NCBI GenBank assembly: GCA_045654245.1
Contig: JAZOMX010000014.1
Span: 1 to 43,380, forward strand
From: UBA10677 sp045654245
GTDB lineage: Bacteria; Bacillota; Clostridia; Christensenellales; Pumilibacteraceae
Length of the DNA stretch: 43,380 nt
Direction of reading: 5' to 3'
Positions 31,891 through 39,934 of this stretch are shown here, in pieces. Below the pieces are notes generated by a model, which was not told the origin of the DNA, searched no databases, and was given only the letters and a program-made list of their open reading frames with translations. The translations under genes were made by a program, and so were the position numbers. Numbering within the stretch: the first letter of the stretch is position 1; every line of letters begins with the position of its first letter.

Positions 31891-32622
31891 CTATTGCTTT
31901 TTACCACGAAGAACTTCGTCTAATTCCACGTCGGAAAAAACGTAATCAAGGCGGTTGCATTTTGCGATAGAACACATATAGGTTAAGCCGATTTTTTTAC
32001 TATCGCATAAAAAACAAGAAAGATTTGCGTTTTGCATCATCTTTTGTTTTATACGACATTCATTTTGCGCCGAATCCGTAATTACCCCTTCGTTAGATAC
32101 GCCTCTTGCGGAAAAGAAGAAAATATCGCCGTTTACTTGCGCTATTGCGTCTTCAGCAATTCCACCCACGTATGCCTGAGACGAAGAACTTAAACGTCCG
32201 CCCGTGCTATACACTTGTAGTTCGGAATCGGATAATAAAAGCGGTACTCGCGGGCTATTCGTAATAATTTGCAGGTTACGAAACCTTTTTAAGTATGGAA
32301 CTAGTTGCTCCGTAGTACTTGACGAATCAAGAAACACGGTCATTCCCTCTTGAATTAACTTAGACGCCTTTGCGCAAATAATATGTTTAATATCAATGCG
32401 TTCGTCTTTCCTTACCGAAAAAGGAACTTCTTCAGCGTAATGCTCGCATATTATTGCTCCACCAAAAACCTTTTCAATTTTTCCCTCGCTCGCTAATGCG
32501 TTAAGGTCTCTTCGTATCGTTGCCTCGCTTGCGAATAATTCTTTTGCAAGTTTTTTAACCGAACACCTTTTCTTTTGCAATAATATGCTTAAAATTTGTC
32601 TCTGTCGCTCGATATTATACAT
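31891..32622 (-). CDS. DeoR/GlpR-family transcriptional regulator
   Basis: Sugar-phosphate-responsive repressor type. The N-terminal winged HTH shows RCSVKKLAKELFASEATIRRDL (split around residues 19-40) and the family GGAI turn; the C-terminal DeoR sensor domain (about 75-235) contains FLDSSSTTEQLVPYL and the TNSP segment. Length 243 aa is normal. It is divergent from an alcohol dehydrogenase/aldolase pair, which it probably controls, and its own promoter carries a triple TTTATG array at the transcription start, which suggests autoregulation. Confidence 0.92.
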   Translation of the reverse strand: MYNIERQRQILSILLQKKRCSVKKLAKELFASEATIRRDLNALASEGKIEKVFGGAIICEHYAEEVPFSVRKDERIDIKHIICAKASKLIQEGMTVFLDSSSTTEQLVPYLKRFRNLQIITNSPRVPLLLSDSELQVYSTGGRLSSSSQAYVGGIAEDAIAQVNGDIFFFSARGVSNEGVITDSAQNECRIKQKMMQNANLSCFLCDSKKIGLTYMCSIAKCNRLDYVFSDVELDEVLRGKKQ

Positions 32623-32645
32623 ATTCCTTCACTCCATTTTTGTTT

Positions 32646-32671
32646 TTTATGCTCATTTATGTTTATTTATG
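32646..32671. promoter_or_regulatory. Candidate DeoR operator: three TTTATG repeats, 10-bp period
   Basis: TTTATG occurs at 32646, 32656 and 32666, exactly one helical turn apart. The array covers the predicted transcription start of the regulator gene, six bases beyond its -10 box. Direct half-sites on one DNA face are a known style of DeoR-family operator. Binding itself is inferred. Confidence 0.6.
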
Positions 32672-32676
32672 ATTAA

Positions 32677-32705
32677 ATTATACTTTAAAAATGATTGTTT
32701 GTCAA
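32677..32705 (-). promoter_or_regulatory. Promoter of the DeoR-family gene
   Basis: Minus strand TTGACA (32700-32705), 17-bp spacer, TATAAT (32677-32682): full consensus. Confidence 0.85.
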
Positions 32706-32720
32706 CTTTTCCACCCCATC

Positions 32721-32749
32721 TTGTTTTTTTGTATTATTCAACTTATAAT
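32721..32749 (+). promoter_or_regulatory. Promoter of the alcohol dehydrogenase/aldolase operon
   Basis: TTGTTT (32721-32726), 17-bp spacer, TATAAT (32744-32749), 41 bp before the start codon. It lies about 50 bp from the TTTATG array. Confidence 0.78.
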
Positions 32750-32790
32750 GTTTCCGAGACAATCGCTTAAATAAATTTAAGGAGGCGCGT

Positions 32791-33819
32791 ATGAAAAGAC
32801 GATTAGCGGTATTAACCGCTCCACAAAAAATTGAAATTATTGAAGAGGAATTACCTCGTTTGCAACCCGACCAAGTTTTGTACCGTGTTATTAGCGGAGG
32901 CTTGTGCCACTCGGAAATTCCCTGTTATCTTGGCAAAGGTTGTACGGGGCCGAACAAATATCCTTATATGTCGTTCGTGCCCGAAATTGCATATCCGCGC
33001 GGGGTTGGTCACGAGCCTGTTTGTATGGTTGAAGATATAGGTTCTGCAGTTAAAAAATTCGCAGTAGGAGATTTGGTAACCGGACACGTTTCCCGCGCAT
33101 TTGCTACGCATCTTGTTACCGGCACGCAAGGGCTTGTAAAAATCCCAGAGACGAACAAGCGCAAAGATTTTTGTTTAGGCGAGCCGTTGAGTTGCATCTC
33201 TAATATCGTGCGCGCCGCACAACCCGAATACGGTGACAATATTGCCGTAATTGGATGCGGTGTAATGGGATTACTTGCTATCAGCGCGCTCTCAGGACAA
33301 GCATTACAGAATTTAATCGCAATAGATTTGGACGATACCCGTCTACAAGAAGCAAAACTTTACGGCGCTACTAAGACAATCAATCCCGCAAATCAAGATG
33401 CCGAAGCCGTAATTTACGAATTAACAAACGGCAAAGGCGTTGACGCTGTAATTGAACTTAGCGGAAGTTTTAAGGCTTTTGGAACTGCCCTTTCCATTAT
33501 CCGAATCCCCGAACGGTATGGAAGTCGAGGAAGAGGTAAAATTATCATTGGCTCGGTATATGCAAAGCCTGACACTTGGGAACCCGAAATGGGCTACAAT
33601 ATGATGCTACGCGTTCCCGAAATTCATTCCGTACACCCTATGTATTCTCGCGATTTGGAAGAGGACGTATATAGAGCCGTACAAGGATACGTCAACGATA
33701 CCCTGCCGATTGATAGGATGATTTCGCACGTGTACGATTTCGAAGATATTGCAAAAGGATTTGCCGACCTTAATTCTAAAAACCCTGCCTTCCGAAAAGG
33801 CGTAGTCTTATTCAAATAG
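32791..33819 (+). CDS. Zinc-dependent alcohol dehydrogenase (MDR family)
   Basis: Medium-chain NAD(P)-dependent oxidoreductase, probably acting on a sugar alcohol or related polyol. Catalytic zinc ligands are likely C39 (GGLCHSE) and H74/E75 (GVGHEPV); the Rossmann domain shows VIGCGVMGLLAI and an acidic residue (IAIDLDD) after the second strand, favouring NAD over NADP. The four-Cys structural zinc lobe usual near residues 95-115 is absent. Length 342 aa is normal. AGGAGG precedes the ATG. It is followed after 27 bp by a class II aldolase, so the pair may oxidise a polyol and cleave the derived ketose phosphate; no kinase or transporter is present. Confidence 0.88.
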   Translation: MKRRLAVLTAPQKIEIIEEELPRLQPDQVLYRVISGGLCHSEIPCYLGKGCTGPNKYPYMSFVPEIAYPRGVGHEPVCMVEDIGSAVKKFAVGDLVTGHVSRAFATHLVTGTQGLVKIPETNKRKDFCLGEPLSCISNIVRAAQPEYGDNIAVIGCGVMGLLAISALSGQALQNLIAIDLDDTRLQEAKLYGATKTINPANQDAEAVIYELTNGKGVDAVIELSGSFKAFGTALSIIRIPERYGSRGRGKIIIGSVYAKPDTWEPEMGYNMMLRVPEIHSVHPMYSRDLEEDVYRAVQGYVNDTLPIDRMISHVYDFEDIAKGFADLNSKNPAFRKGVVLFK

Positions 33820-33846
33820 GCTTATAAAATTTATCGGAGGTAAATT

Positions 33847-34698
33847 ATGTCATTCGTTACGACAAAAAAGATGATTCTTGACGCTCAAAAAGGTGGCTAT
33901 GCAATAGGCGCGTTCAACGTCGAAAATATGGAAATGGCACAAGCCGTAATCACCGCTGCCGAGAAAATGCAGTCACCCGTTATTATTCAAACGACGCCGT
34001 CCACCCTACGCTACGCTACCCCATCAACTTTTTACGCTATGGTTAAAACTCTTGCCGAAGAGGCAAGCGTGCCCGTTGCGCTTCATTTAGACCACGGAAG
34101 CAGTTTGGAAATTGCTATGCAAGCATATCGCGCCGGCTACTCTTCTATTATGATAGACGGTTCGCAAGGAACGCTAGAAGAAAATATTGCCGTTAGTAAA
34201 CTCGTCGTGGATATTTGCCATTCTTCTAAAATTCCAGTTGAGGCAGAACTTGGAAAAGTTGGCGGTAAAGAAGACGACTTGGAAAATGGAAACGACAATC
34301 CTTATACAAGCCCCGACCAAGCGGAGTATTTCGTTTCACAAACAGGCGTAGATTTTCTCGCCGTCGCAATCGGTACTGCTCACGGCGTTTATAAGGGAAC
34401 TCCCGTTCTAGATAAGGAGCGCTTAAGCGAAATTAGAAAGAAAGTGTCTATTCCGTTAGTACTTCACGGAACTAGCGGAGTGCTAGAAGAAGACGTGCAA
34501 GATTGCATAGCCAGAGGCATTTGTAAAGTAAATTACGCAACAGACCTTCGTATTGCTTTTTCTGACGGAGTAAAGCAATACCTCTCAAACAATCCAAACG
34601 TATACGACCCCAAAAAGTATAACGACGCAGGACGCAAAGAAGTCACGGAATACGTTATGCGCAAAATGATGATTTTGGGTTGCGCAGGAAAGGCTTGA
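33847..34698 (+). CDS. Class II fructose/tagatose-bisphosphate aldolase
   Basis: Zinc-dependent aldolase giving dihydroxyacetone phosphate plus an aldehyde. HLDHGSS carries a zinc ligand and the catalytic-Asp region; AIGTAHGVYKG and LVLHGTSG hold the other metal ligands and phosphate-binding residues; VEAELGKVGGKED is a family signature. Length 283 aa is that of the short GatY/KbaY/FbaA type; the sequence alone does not decide fructose versus tagatose. GGAGG precedes the ATG. Second gene of the operon, ended by a terminator. Confidence 0.9.
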   Translation: MSFVTTKKMILDAQKGGYAIGAFNVENMEMAQAVITAAEKMQSPVIIQTTPSTLRYATPSTFYAMVKTLAEEASVPVALHLDHGSSLEIAMQAYRAGYSSIMIDGSQGTLEENIAVSKLVVDICHSSKIPVEAELGKVGGKEDDLENGNDNPYTSPDQAEYFVSQTGVDFLAVAIGTAHGVYKGTPVLDKERLSEIRKKVSIPLVLHGTSGVLEEDVQDCIARGICKVNYATDLRIAFSDGVKQYLSNNPNVYDPKKYNDAGRKEVTEYVMRKMMILGCAGKA

Positions 34699-34743
34699 TA
34701 GAGCAAAAAACCAAACAAAAAAATATATCTTATACTAAAAAAA

Positions 34744-34771
34744 AGAACTTAGACCTAAACTTCTAAGTTCT
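34744..34771. terminator. Bidirectional terminator between the aldolase gene and nadE
   Basis: 10-bp perfect stem (34744-34753 with 34762-34771), 8-nt loop, A- and T-runs on its flanks. Confidence 0.9.
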
Positions 34772-34788
34772 TTTTTTATAATTCTTGA

Positions 34789-36591
34789 TTAAGCGTTTAT
34801 CTCTTTTTCTAGTTCTTCTAACCAAAGCGAAAAACTAGCATCCGACGGCATCACGAAATCTCCTCGAGGAGAAAGCGAAACCGAACCGACCTTTACACCG
34901 TCGGGCATACACGAACGCTTAAATTGTTGGGTAAAGAACCTTCGAATAAAGGTTTTCAACCACTTTTCAATAGTTTTCTCGTCGTAAACACCCTCAAAAG
35001 CGCATTTTGCGATTGCATAAATCTTGCTTGGAGTTGCCTTTCTTCTTACGAAATGATATAAGAAAAAGTCGTGCAACTCGTAAGGTCCAACGAGGTCTTC
35101 CGTCTTTTGTGCAATTTCCCCGTCCTTCGCCGGTAGTAGTTCCGGACTAACGGGCGTGTCGAGAATATCTAGTAGTGTTTTCTTAATTTTTTCGTCCGTT
35201 GCCTTTTCCGCCTCGTAGGAAACGAGAAAACGGACTAGCGTTTTGGGAATAGACGAGTTGATTGCGTACATTGACATATGGTCGCCGTTATAAGTTGCCC
35301 ACCCTAGCGCAAGTTCGGACAAGTCACCCGTACCGATTACCATACCACCCTGCTGGTTCGCTATATCCATAAGAACTTGCGTGCGCTCTCTCGCTTGTGC
35401 GTTCTCGTAAGTTACGTCAGTTACGCTTTCGTCTTGACCGATATCGGCAAAGTGCGAACGAACTGAACGGGCAATATTTATCGTCCTAAAGGTTACGCCC
35501 AAACTCTCGCAAAGACGCTGAGCGTTAGTTTTCGTTCTCTTCGTAGTTCCAAAGCAAGGCATTGAAATAGCCGTAATTTCAGATAGCGGTTTTCCCAGCA
35601 ACTTAAACGCTCTTACAGTCGCAAGTAGCGCAAGCGTAGAGTCTAGCCCGCCTGAAATTCCGATTACTGCCGTTTTCGCCGTCGTATGCTTAATTCTCTT
35701 TTTTAGTGCGTTGGCTTGCATAGCAAGGATATATTCTGCCCGCTCTGCCTTGTTTTCACTAGGAATAAATGGTAATTGCTTGAATTTTCTATCGAATTTA
35801 GCGTTAGTTTCATTAACGGCGAAAGTTATTTCGTTAAGGTCGCTTGCCGTAAAACCGTTGTTTAATCTTTCGGCAAGTAAGAACTCGGTATCGATATCTG
35901 CATAAGTTATACCCGTAGTAAACAATTCTCCACTAGCAATCACTTTACCGTTTTCGGCAATTATTCTTCTTCCGCCAAAAACTTCGTCGGTAGTAGATTC
36001 GCCCTCGCCGGCACCCGCGCGAACGATTGCGCAACTGTTTGCGTAACTTTCGTGGCAAATTTTTGCTAAAACTCGCTCGTCCTCGCCCACCATTTCAATA
36101 GTTGCGGTAGGCAATAGCGTAATTATTCCGTCCGTTCTATCAATGGTAAAAGTAAACGAAGGAACGCTTTCCGCCTTAAAAATTATATCGTTTCCAAAAT
36201 AAGTTTCTTCGCCAAAGTCGTAAACTACGCTATCGTCAACTTTCTCGTCAGGAATTAGCGATAGCAAAGCGCCGTCGCGAATTACCGCAGTACAGTCGTA
36301 AACTTTTCCGTCCTTCTCGTACGGTAATCCAACTACCGAGAAAGCGTTTCCGCCTTCCGTACTTTTAATAATTTTAGACAAACCGTTCTTCGCACCGTCG
36401 AGCAAAGTTTTGTAGTTTTTAAGTTCGCCAAGAGTATTCCCCGTAACGCAATTTGGGGGGAATAGCAAAATTTCAGCGCCGTTTTTCTCGCCCTCTTCGA
36501 TAAGCGCAATAATCGACTTTGCGTTAAAATCGGTATTAGCAACGACTATCTCGGGCGTTACCGCACCTACTTTTACAAATCCGTGTTTCAA
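34789..36591 (-). CDS. nadE: NAD synthetase with a degenerate glutaminase domain
   Basis: Catalyses the ATP-dependent amidation of nicotinate adenine dinucleotide. Residues 1-270 keep the outline of the nitrilase-type glutaminase domain (FPxxCVTG, RAGAGEGESTTD, IIAENGKVIAS), but the catalytic triad is gone: the FPE glutamate is P46, the PK lysine is D115 at the correct 69-residue spacing, and the ICED cysteine region reads TIDRTDG with about 15 residues deleted. The synthetase part has the P-loop SGGLDS (313-318), GTGDLSELALGW and a normal C-terminus. Length 600 aa against about 640. The start is TTG at 36589-36591 with AAGGAG seven bases upstream, overlapping the SDR stop (TTGA). It may use free ammonia. 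Confidence 0.9.
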   Translation of the reverse strand: MKHGFVKVGAVTPEIVVANTDFNAKSIIALIEEGEKNGAEILLFPPNCVTGNTLGELKNYKTLLDGAKNGLSKIIKSTEGGNAFSVVGLPYEKDGKVYDCTAVIRDGALLSLIPDEKVDDSVVYDFGEETYFGNDIIFKAESVPSFTFTIDRTDGIITLLPTATIEMVGEDERVLAKICHESYANSCAIVRAGAGEGESTTDEVFGGRRIIAENGKVIASGELFTTGITYADIDTEFLLAERLNNGFTASDLNEITFAVNETNAKFDRKFKQLPFIPSENKAERAEYILAMQANALKKRIKHTTAKTAVIGISGGLDSTLALLATVRAFKLLGKPLSEITAISMPCFGTTKRTKTNAQRLCESLGVTFRTINIARSVRSHFADIGQDESVTDVTYENAQARERTQVLMDIANQQGGMVIGTGDLSELALGWATYNGDHMSMYAINSSIPKTLVRFLVSYEAEKATDEKIKKTLLDILDTPVSPELLPAKDGEIAQKTEDLVGPYELHDFFLYHFVRRKATPSKIYAIAKCAFEGVYDEKTIEKWLKTFIRRFFTQQFKRSCMPDGVKVGSVSLSPRGDFVMPSDASFSLWLEELEKEINA

Positions 36592-37370
36592 TTCTTTTCT
36601 CCTTTATTTTTTTGCATCGAGCGCCATATTCTCATAGCGAAACTCTTGGGCAGTATCTTCGTTATGGCGTGCATCATCTTCCAGTAAGCACCGTATATGC
36701 TTACAGTCTTTCCCTTGTTTGCGTCCTTAATCGCTTTTTTTACCACTTTGTCCGTTCTAGACATAGGCTTAAATTTCTTCGGTCCATTAGTTTCTTTATC
36801 GCTTTTAGCGCAATCAAAAAACTCCGTTTGCGTCCACCCCGGACACACGGCTGTTACCGATATTTTTCTAGGCTTTAGTTCCGCTCCAAGCGCTCTTGAA
36901 TAGGACAGCACGAACGCTTTTGTTGCGCCGTAAACCGCTAGATTTTGCACGGGCATATACGCAGATATCGACGCTAGGTGAATAATTTTGTCGCCTTTAC
37001 TCATAAAGGGCAAAGATTTTTGAGTAAGTAACGCTAACGATTTAGCGTTTAGGTCGAGCATTCCACTTACGTCCCTTTCTTCAATCTCGTCGTAAGAACC
37101 GAATTTAGCGTAGCCAGCGCAAGCAACTAGGTATTTAATCTCCGGTTTTTCTTCCGCAAGAGCAACGCAAAGCGTATCGATTGCACTCTCGTTAGTTAAA
37201 TCAAGCGCAAAAATTCTCGTTTTTACGCCTAGCGATTGAGCGAGTTCCACTAGTCTATTTTCTCTTCGTGCTACCAACCAAAATTCATCAACATCCGTCT
37301 TTTTTGACAATTGAACGGCGAACTCCCGTCCCATTCCCGACGACGCGCCCGTAATTAACGCTATTCTCAT
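36588..37370 (-). CDS. Short-chain dehydrogenase/reductase
   Basis: NAD(P)-dependent oxidoreductase of unknown substrate. The nucleotide motif TGASSGMG (6-13), CAGYAKFG, and the catalytic Ser...YGATK arrangement are present; a C-terminal basic helical tail follows. ARRENR after the second strand favours NADP. The ribosome site TAAGGAG includes the stop codon of the phosphodiesterase gene upstream. Sits between that gene and nadE. Confidence 0.9.
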   Translation of the reverse strand: MRIALITGASSGMGREFAVQLSKKTDVDEFWLVARRENRLVELAQSLGVKTRIFALDLTNESAIDTLCVALAEEKPEIKYLVACAGYAKFGSYDEIEERDVSGMLDLNAKSLALLTQKSLPFMSKGDKIIHLASISAYMPVQNLAVYGATKAFVLSYSRALGAELKPRKISVTAVCPGWTQTEFFDCAKSDKETNGPKKFKPMSRTDKVVKKAIKDANKGKTVSIYGAYWKMMHAITKILPKSFAMRIWRSMQKNKGEKN

Positions 37371-37379
37371 TTTCTCTCC

Positions 37380-38675
37380 TTAACGCAATATTTCGTCAAT
37401 CGGCTCGCCGTCAACGTCCGGCATATCAAGGTCGAACAATTTTTTTAGCGTTGCGACCATATCAATCGTGTTTCGTCTCGGCACTCTTGCGCCCTCAACA
37501 AAGTCAGGTCCGTAGCATATCATACAAGGCTGAGGGCCTTTGTCAGGCAAATATCCGTGAGTTCCTTTGCCTGCGCGGTAGTCGGATAGGTCGTAAGTAG
37601 TATAATAATCGCCCTTAAATCTTCCGCCGAACGAGGTGTAACCGTCGCTTTCAAGCACTAACGAAAAATCTCCAGCAAGATGTTCTTCCTCACGAGCCTC
37701 GTCTGCGGTATAAACACGCTCGAAACCGTACATACCAGTTTTAGCGTACTCGGTAAAAGTATCGTAAATTAGTTTTAGCGTTTCTTTGTCGTTCTTATCG
37801 GCGATAAATACTTGCGCCGAACCGCCGACGGGCTTTATATACGCTTTTACGTCGTACGGCTTACCCTCTTCGTCAACCTTGAGTAATCCCATTTTCTCAA
37901 GTAGTACGTTGGGATGACACCAGCGCTTGATGTCCATTTGTCCGTGGTCGGAAGTTAGGATAATATCCGTGTTTTCAAAGTCGCCCGTTTCTTTTAATGC
38001 TCGGACGAGTTTTTCTATCCAGTAATAGGTGTAATCTAATTGCTCTGTTACGTAGTCGTTGAATATTCCGTGGCTGTGGCGAATTCCATCAATGTTGCCC
38101 GGATGGATAACAAGTAAGTCGGGGCGATATTTAAGCAACATATCTCTAGCGCACGCAAAAAAGAATTCGTCGCAGAACGGATGACAACGCTGATGTCCGT
38201 CTATATAGTACAAATTAGGCTTTACGATTTCTTCTAATACCTGCTCGCTACTTCCCATACGAGCAAGCGCATCACAAAGAGGCTCGTCGGGAGTTTGAGA
38301 CCAGTATTCAGGAATATTATAATCGATATTTTTGTCGTTTCCTAGAACGGGCCAGAATACGTTTGCCGTTGTCTTTCCCTTTTCTTTGAATGCGTCGATA
38401 AGCGTCTTAACTTTTATATACTTTCTCTCCCAACACCAGTCCGTATTGCCGAGTTCGTCAACCTCGTTATTATGAACTCCAGTCTTATCGGGATATGCGC
38501 CGGTAATCATTGATGCGTGACAGCAGTAAGTAATAGTCGGATATACCGTTTTTAGCGTTTCTACGAAACTGCCTTTTTCAATCAGTTCTCTTATGCACGG
38601 TTTAGTTTTAAGATATTCGATATCTTCTCTTACTAATGCGTCGTTTGAAATGATAATGAGTTTTCTTCCATTCAT
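37380..38675 (-). CDS. Alkaline-phosphatase superfamily phosphodiesterase (NPP-like)
   Basis: Predicted cytosolic hydrolase of the nucleotide pyrophosphatase/phosphodiesterase group. D12 and the nucleophile T47 (YPTITYCCH) bind the first metal; HPGNIDGIRHSHG, ILTSDHGQMD and GTHGYLPD supply the other metal ligands. No signal peptide is seen, unlike secreted NPPs. Length 431 aa. GGGAG precedes the ATG. First gene of an operon with the SDR and nadE, which hints at nucleotide or cofactor turnover, but substrate is unproven. Confidence 0.87.
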   Translation of the reverse strand: MNGRKLIIISNDALVREDIEYLKTKPCIRELIEKGSFVETLKTVYPTITYCCHASMITGAYPDKTGVHNNEVDELGNTDWCWERKYIKVKTLIDAFKEKGKTTANVFWPVLGNDKNIDYNIPEYWSQTPDEPLCDALARMGSSEQVLEEIVKPNLYYIDGHQRCHPFCDEFFFACARDMLLKYRPDLLVIHPGNIDGIRHSHGIFNDYVTEQLDYTYYWIEKLVRALKETGDFENTDIILTSDHGQMDIKRWCHPNVLLEKMGLLKVDEEGKPYDVKAYIKPVGGSAQVFIADKNDKETLKLIYDTFTEYAKTGMYGFERVYTADEAREEEHLAGDFSLVLESDGYTSFGGRFKGDYYTTYDLSDYRAGKGTHGYLPDKGPQPCMICYGPDFVEGARVPRRNTIDMVATLKKLFDLDMPDVDGEPIDEILR

Positions 38676-38710
38676 AATGCCGTCTCCCGAAATTCAGTCG
38701 ATATGATATA

Positions 38711-38740
38711 ATTATATATCATACCCCCTTAATATGTCAA
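38711..38740 (-). promoter_or_regulatory. Promoter of the phosphodiesterase/SDR/nadE operon
   Basis: Minus strand TTGACA (38735-38740), 18-bp spacer, TATAAT (38711-38716), 35 bp before the start codon. The surrounding sequence is AT-rich and partly palindromic. Confidence 0.78.
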
Positions 38741-38769
38741 TATATTTTTCATTTTTCTATCAAGTTTTC

Positions 38770-38798
38770 TTGCCGAAATCTACAAGTAGTGATATAAT
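38770..38798 (+). promoter_or_regulatory. Promoter of the acyl-ACP thioesterase gene
   Basis: TTGCCG (38770-38775), 17-bp spacer, TATAAT (38793-38798), 21 bp before the start codon. Confidence 0.7.
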
Positions 38799-38819
38799 AT
38801 CGGTAGTGAGGTACTATCT

Positions 38820-39512
38820 ATGCTTTTATTCACAGAAAAATTTAGACTTACACAAGCCGATTTCTACGCCGACGATAGAATTCGTTTTTCATCAGTTCTA
38901 GACTTGTTTCAAACGGTCGCTAGCAAACATTCCGCTGAAATCGGAGCAAGTTTAGAGGATATGGCGAAACAAAATCTCGCTTGGGTTATAGCGAGAATTA
39001 AGTTTACCGTTATATTACCGCTTAAGTACAACGAACTCGTTACAGTTCAAACTTACCCTCATCCTAAAGGCGTTACGGGCTACGAGCGTGATTATAAGGT
39101 TTTCGACGAAAATGGAAACCTCGCCATAATCGGAAACAGTATTTGGGTGCTGATTAACAAGGAAACGAGAAAAATTTCACGCCCCGTGTTCGATTACGAC
39201 GGCGACTTTGTGTACGAGTTCGTTTACCCCGATAAAATCGAGCACGTTGCCTCTATCCAAACGCCTCCCTCGTTTTCTTACCTTGTGACGCAAAACGATA
39301 TCGACAAAAACGGACATATGAACAACGTGCGCTACGCCGACCTCGTTACCGCAACTTTTTTACCCGAAGAGCGTTCTACCCTTACCGTAAACTTTATTCG
39401 TGAAACCAAACGAGGCGAAACGGTGGATATGTCCTTTCTCGAAACGGATATAGGCACTCTTTATACGGGAAAAAGTAACGGCGAAGTAAGATTTACAGCC
39501 AAAATCGAATAA
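38820..39512 (+). CDS. Acyl-ACP thioesterase (FatA/FatB-like double hotdog)
   Basis: Releases fatty acids from acyl carrier protein. Two hotdog halves: the first (about 1-130) carries the substrate-side segment NLAWVIARIKF; the second carries the catalytic motif DIDKNGHMNNVRY, matching the D-x-x-x-N-x-H of plant FatA/FatB. Length 230 aa is typical of bacterial forms. GAGG precedes the ATG. Monocistronic. Confidence 0.9.
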   Translation: MLLFTEKFRLTQADFYADDRIRFSSVLDLFQTVASKHSAEIGASLEDMAKQNLAWVIARIKFTVILPLKYNELVTVQTYPHPKGVTGYERDYKVFDENGNLAIIGNSIWVLINKETRKISRPVFDYDGDFVYEFVYPDKIEHVASIQTPPSFSYLVTQNDIDKNGHMNNVRYADLVTATFLPEERSTLTVNFIRETKRGETVDMSFLETDIGTLYTGKSNGEVRFTAKIE

Positions 39513-39522
39513 AAACTTCATA

Positions 39523-39552
39523 AAAAAAAGCGGACTAAAATCCGCTTTTTTT
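39523..39552. terminator. Bidirectional terminator after the thioesterase gene
   Basis: 12-bp stem (39523-39534 with 39541-39552), 6-nt loop, with A-run and T-run flanks; also ends the small membrane-protein gene on the minus strand. Confidence 0.9.
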
Positions 39553-39571
39553 AATTTAAGATTATCTATCG

Positions 39572-39874
39572 CTATTTATCTTCGGAACGAGCATTTACTT
39601 TTGCGAGCATTTCTTCTCTTCTTTTCTCCATTTCTTCAGTCTTGGCAAGAGAATATCTAGTTGTCACGAGAGCAACGACTATTATCATACTAATTGCGCA
39701 CAATATAAACGCTATTATCATTACGAATAACATATCGGTTGCGCCGAAATGCTTGAGCGTAAATACGCCCTCTCTAACGAGGTCGGCTAGTACTCCGATT
39801 GCAAGCGTAAACAAAAATGCAATCGAAAAAATTATTATCGTTCCCGTATAGGGTTTGTTATTTTTAGCGTTCAT
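39572..39874 (-). CDS. Small two-helix membrane protein of unknown function
   Basis: 100-aa protein, not recognised. Two membrane helices (about 11-32 and 48-70) and a charged C-terminal tail (KTEEMEKRREEMLAKVNARSEDK region) with coiled-coil character, probably cytosolic. AAGGAG precedes the ATG. Monocistronic, with a palindrome over its promoter. Confidence 0.72.
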   Translation of the reverse strand: MNAKNNKPYTGTIIIFSIAFLFTLAIGVLADLVREGVFTLKHFGATDMLFVMIIAFILCAISMIIVVALVTTRYSLAKTEEMEKRREEMLAKVNARSEDK

Positions 39875-39886
39875 TTGTTCTCCTTG

Positions 39887-39903
39887 ATAGTATTATATAC
39901 TAT
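39887..39903. repeat. Perfect palindrome over the -10 box of the small membrane-protein gene
   Basis: ATAGTAT-TAT-ATACTAT, perfect 7-bp arms, covers the -10 box (39892-39897) and ends 13 bp before the start codon. Possible operator, but AT-rich sequence makes chance symmetry easier. Confidence 0.5.
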
Positions 39904-39920
39904 TTTTTACCTTTTGGCAA
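39892..39920 (-). promoter_or_regulatory. Promoter of the two-helix membrane-protein gene
   Basis: Minus strand TTGCCA (39915-39920), 17-bp spacer, TATAAT (39892-39897). Confidence 0.72.
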
Positions 39921-39934
39921 ATCAATATAACCTT

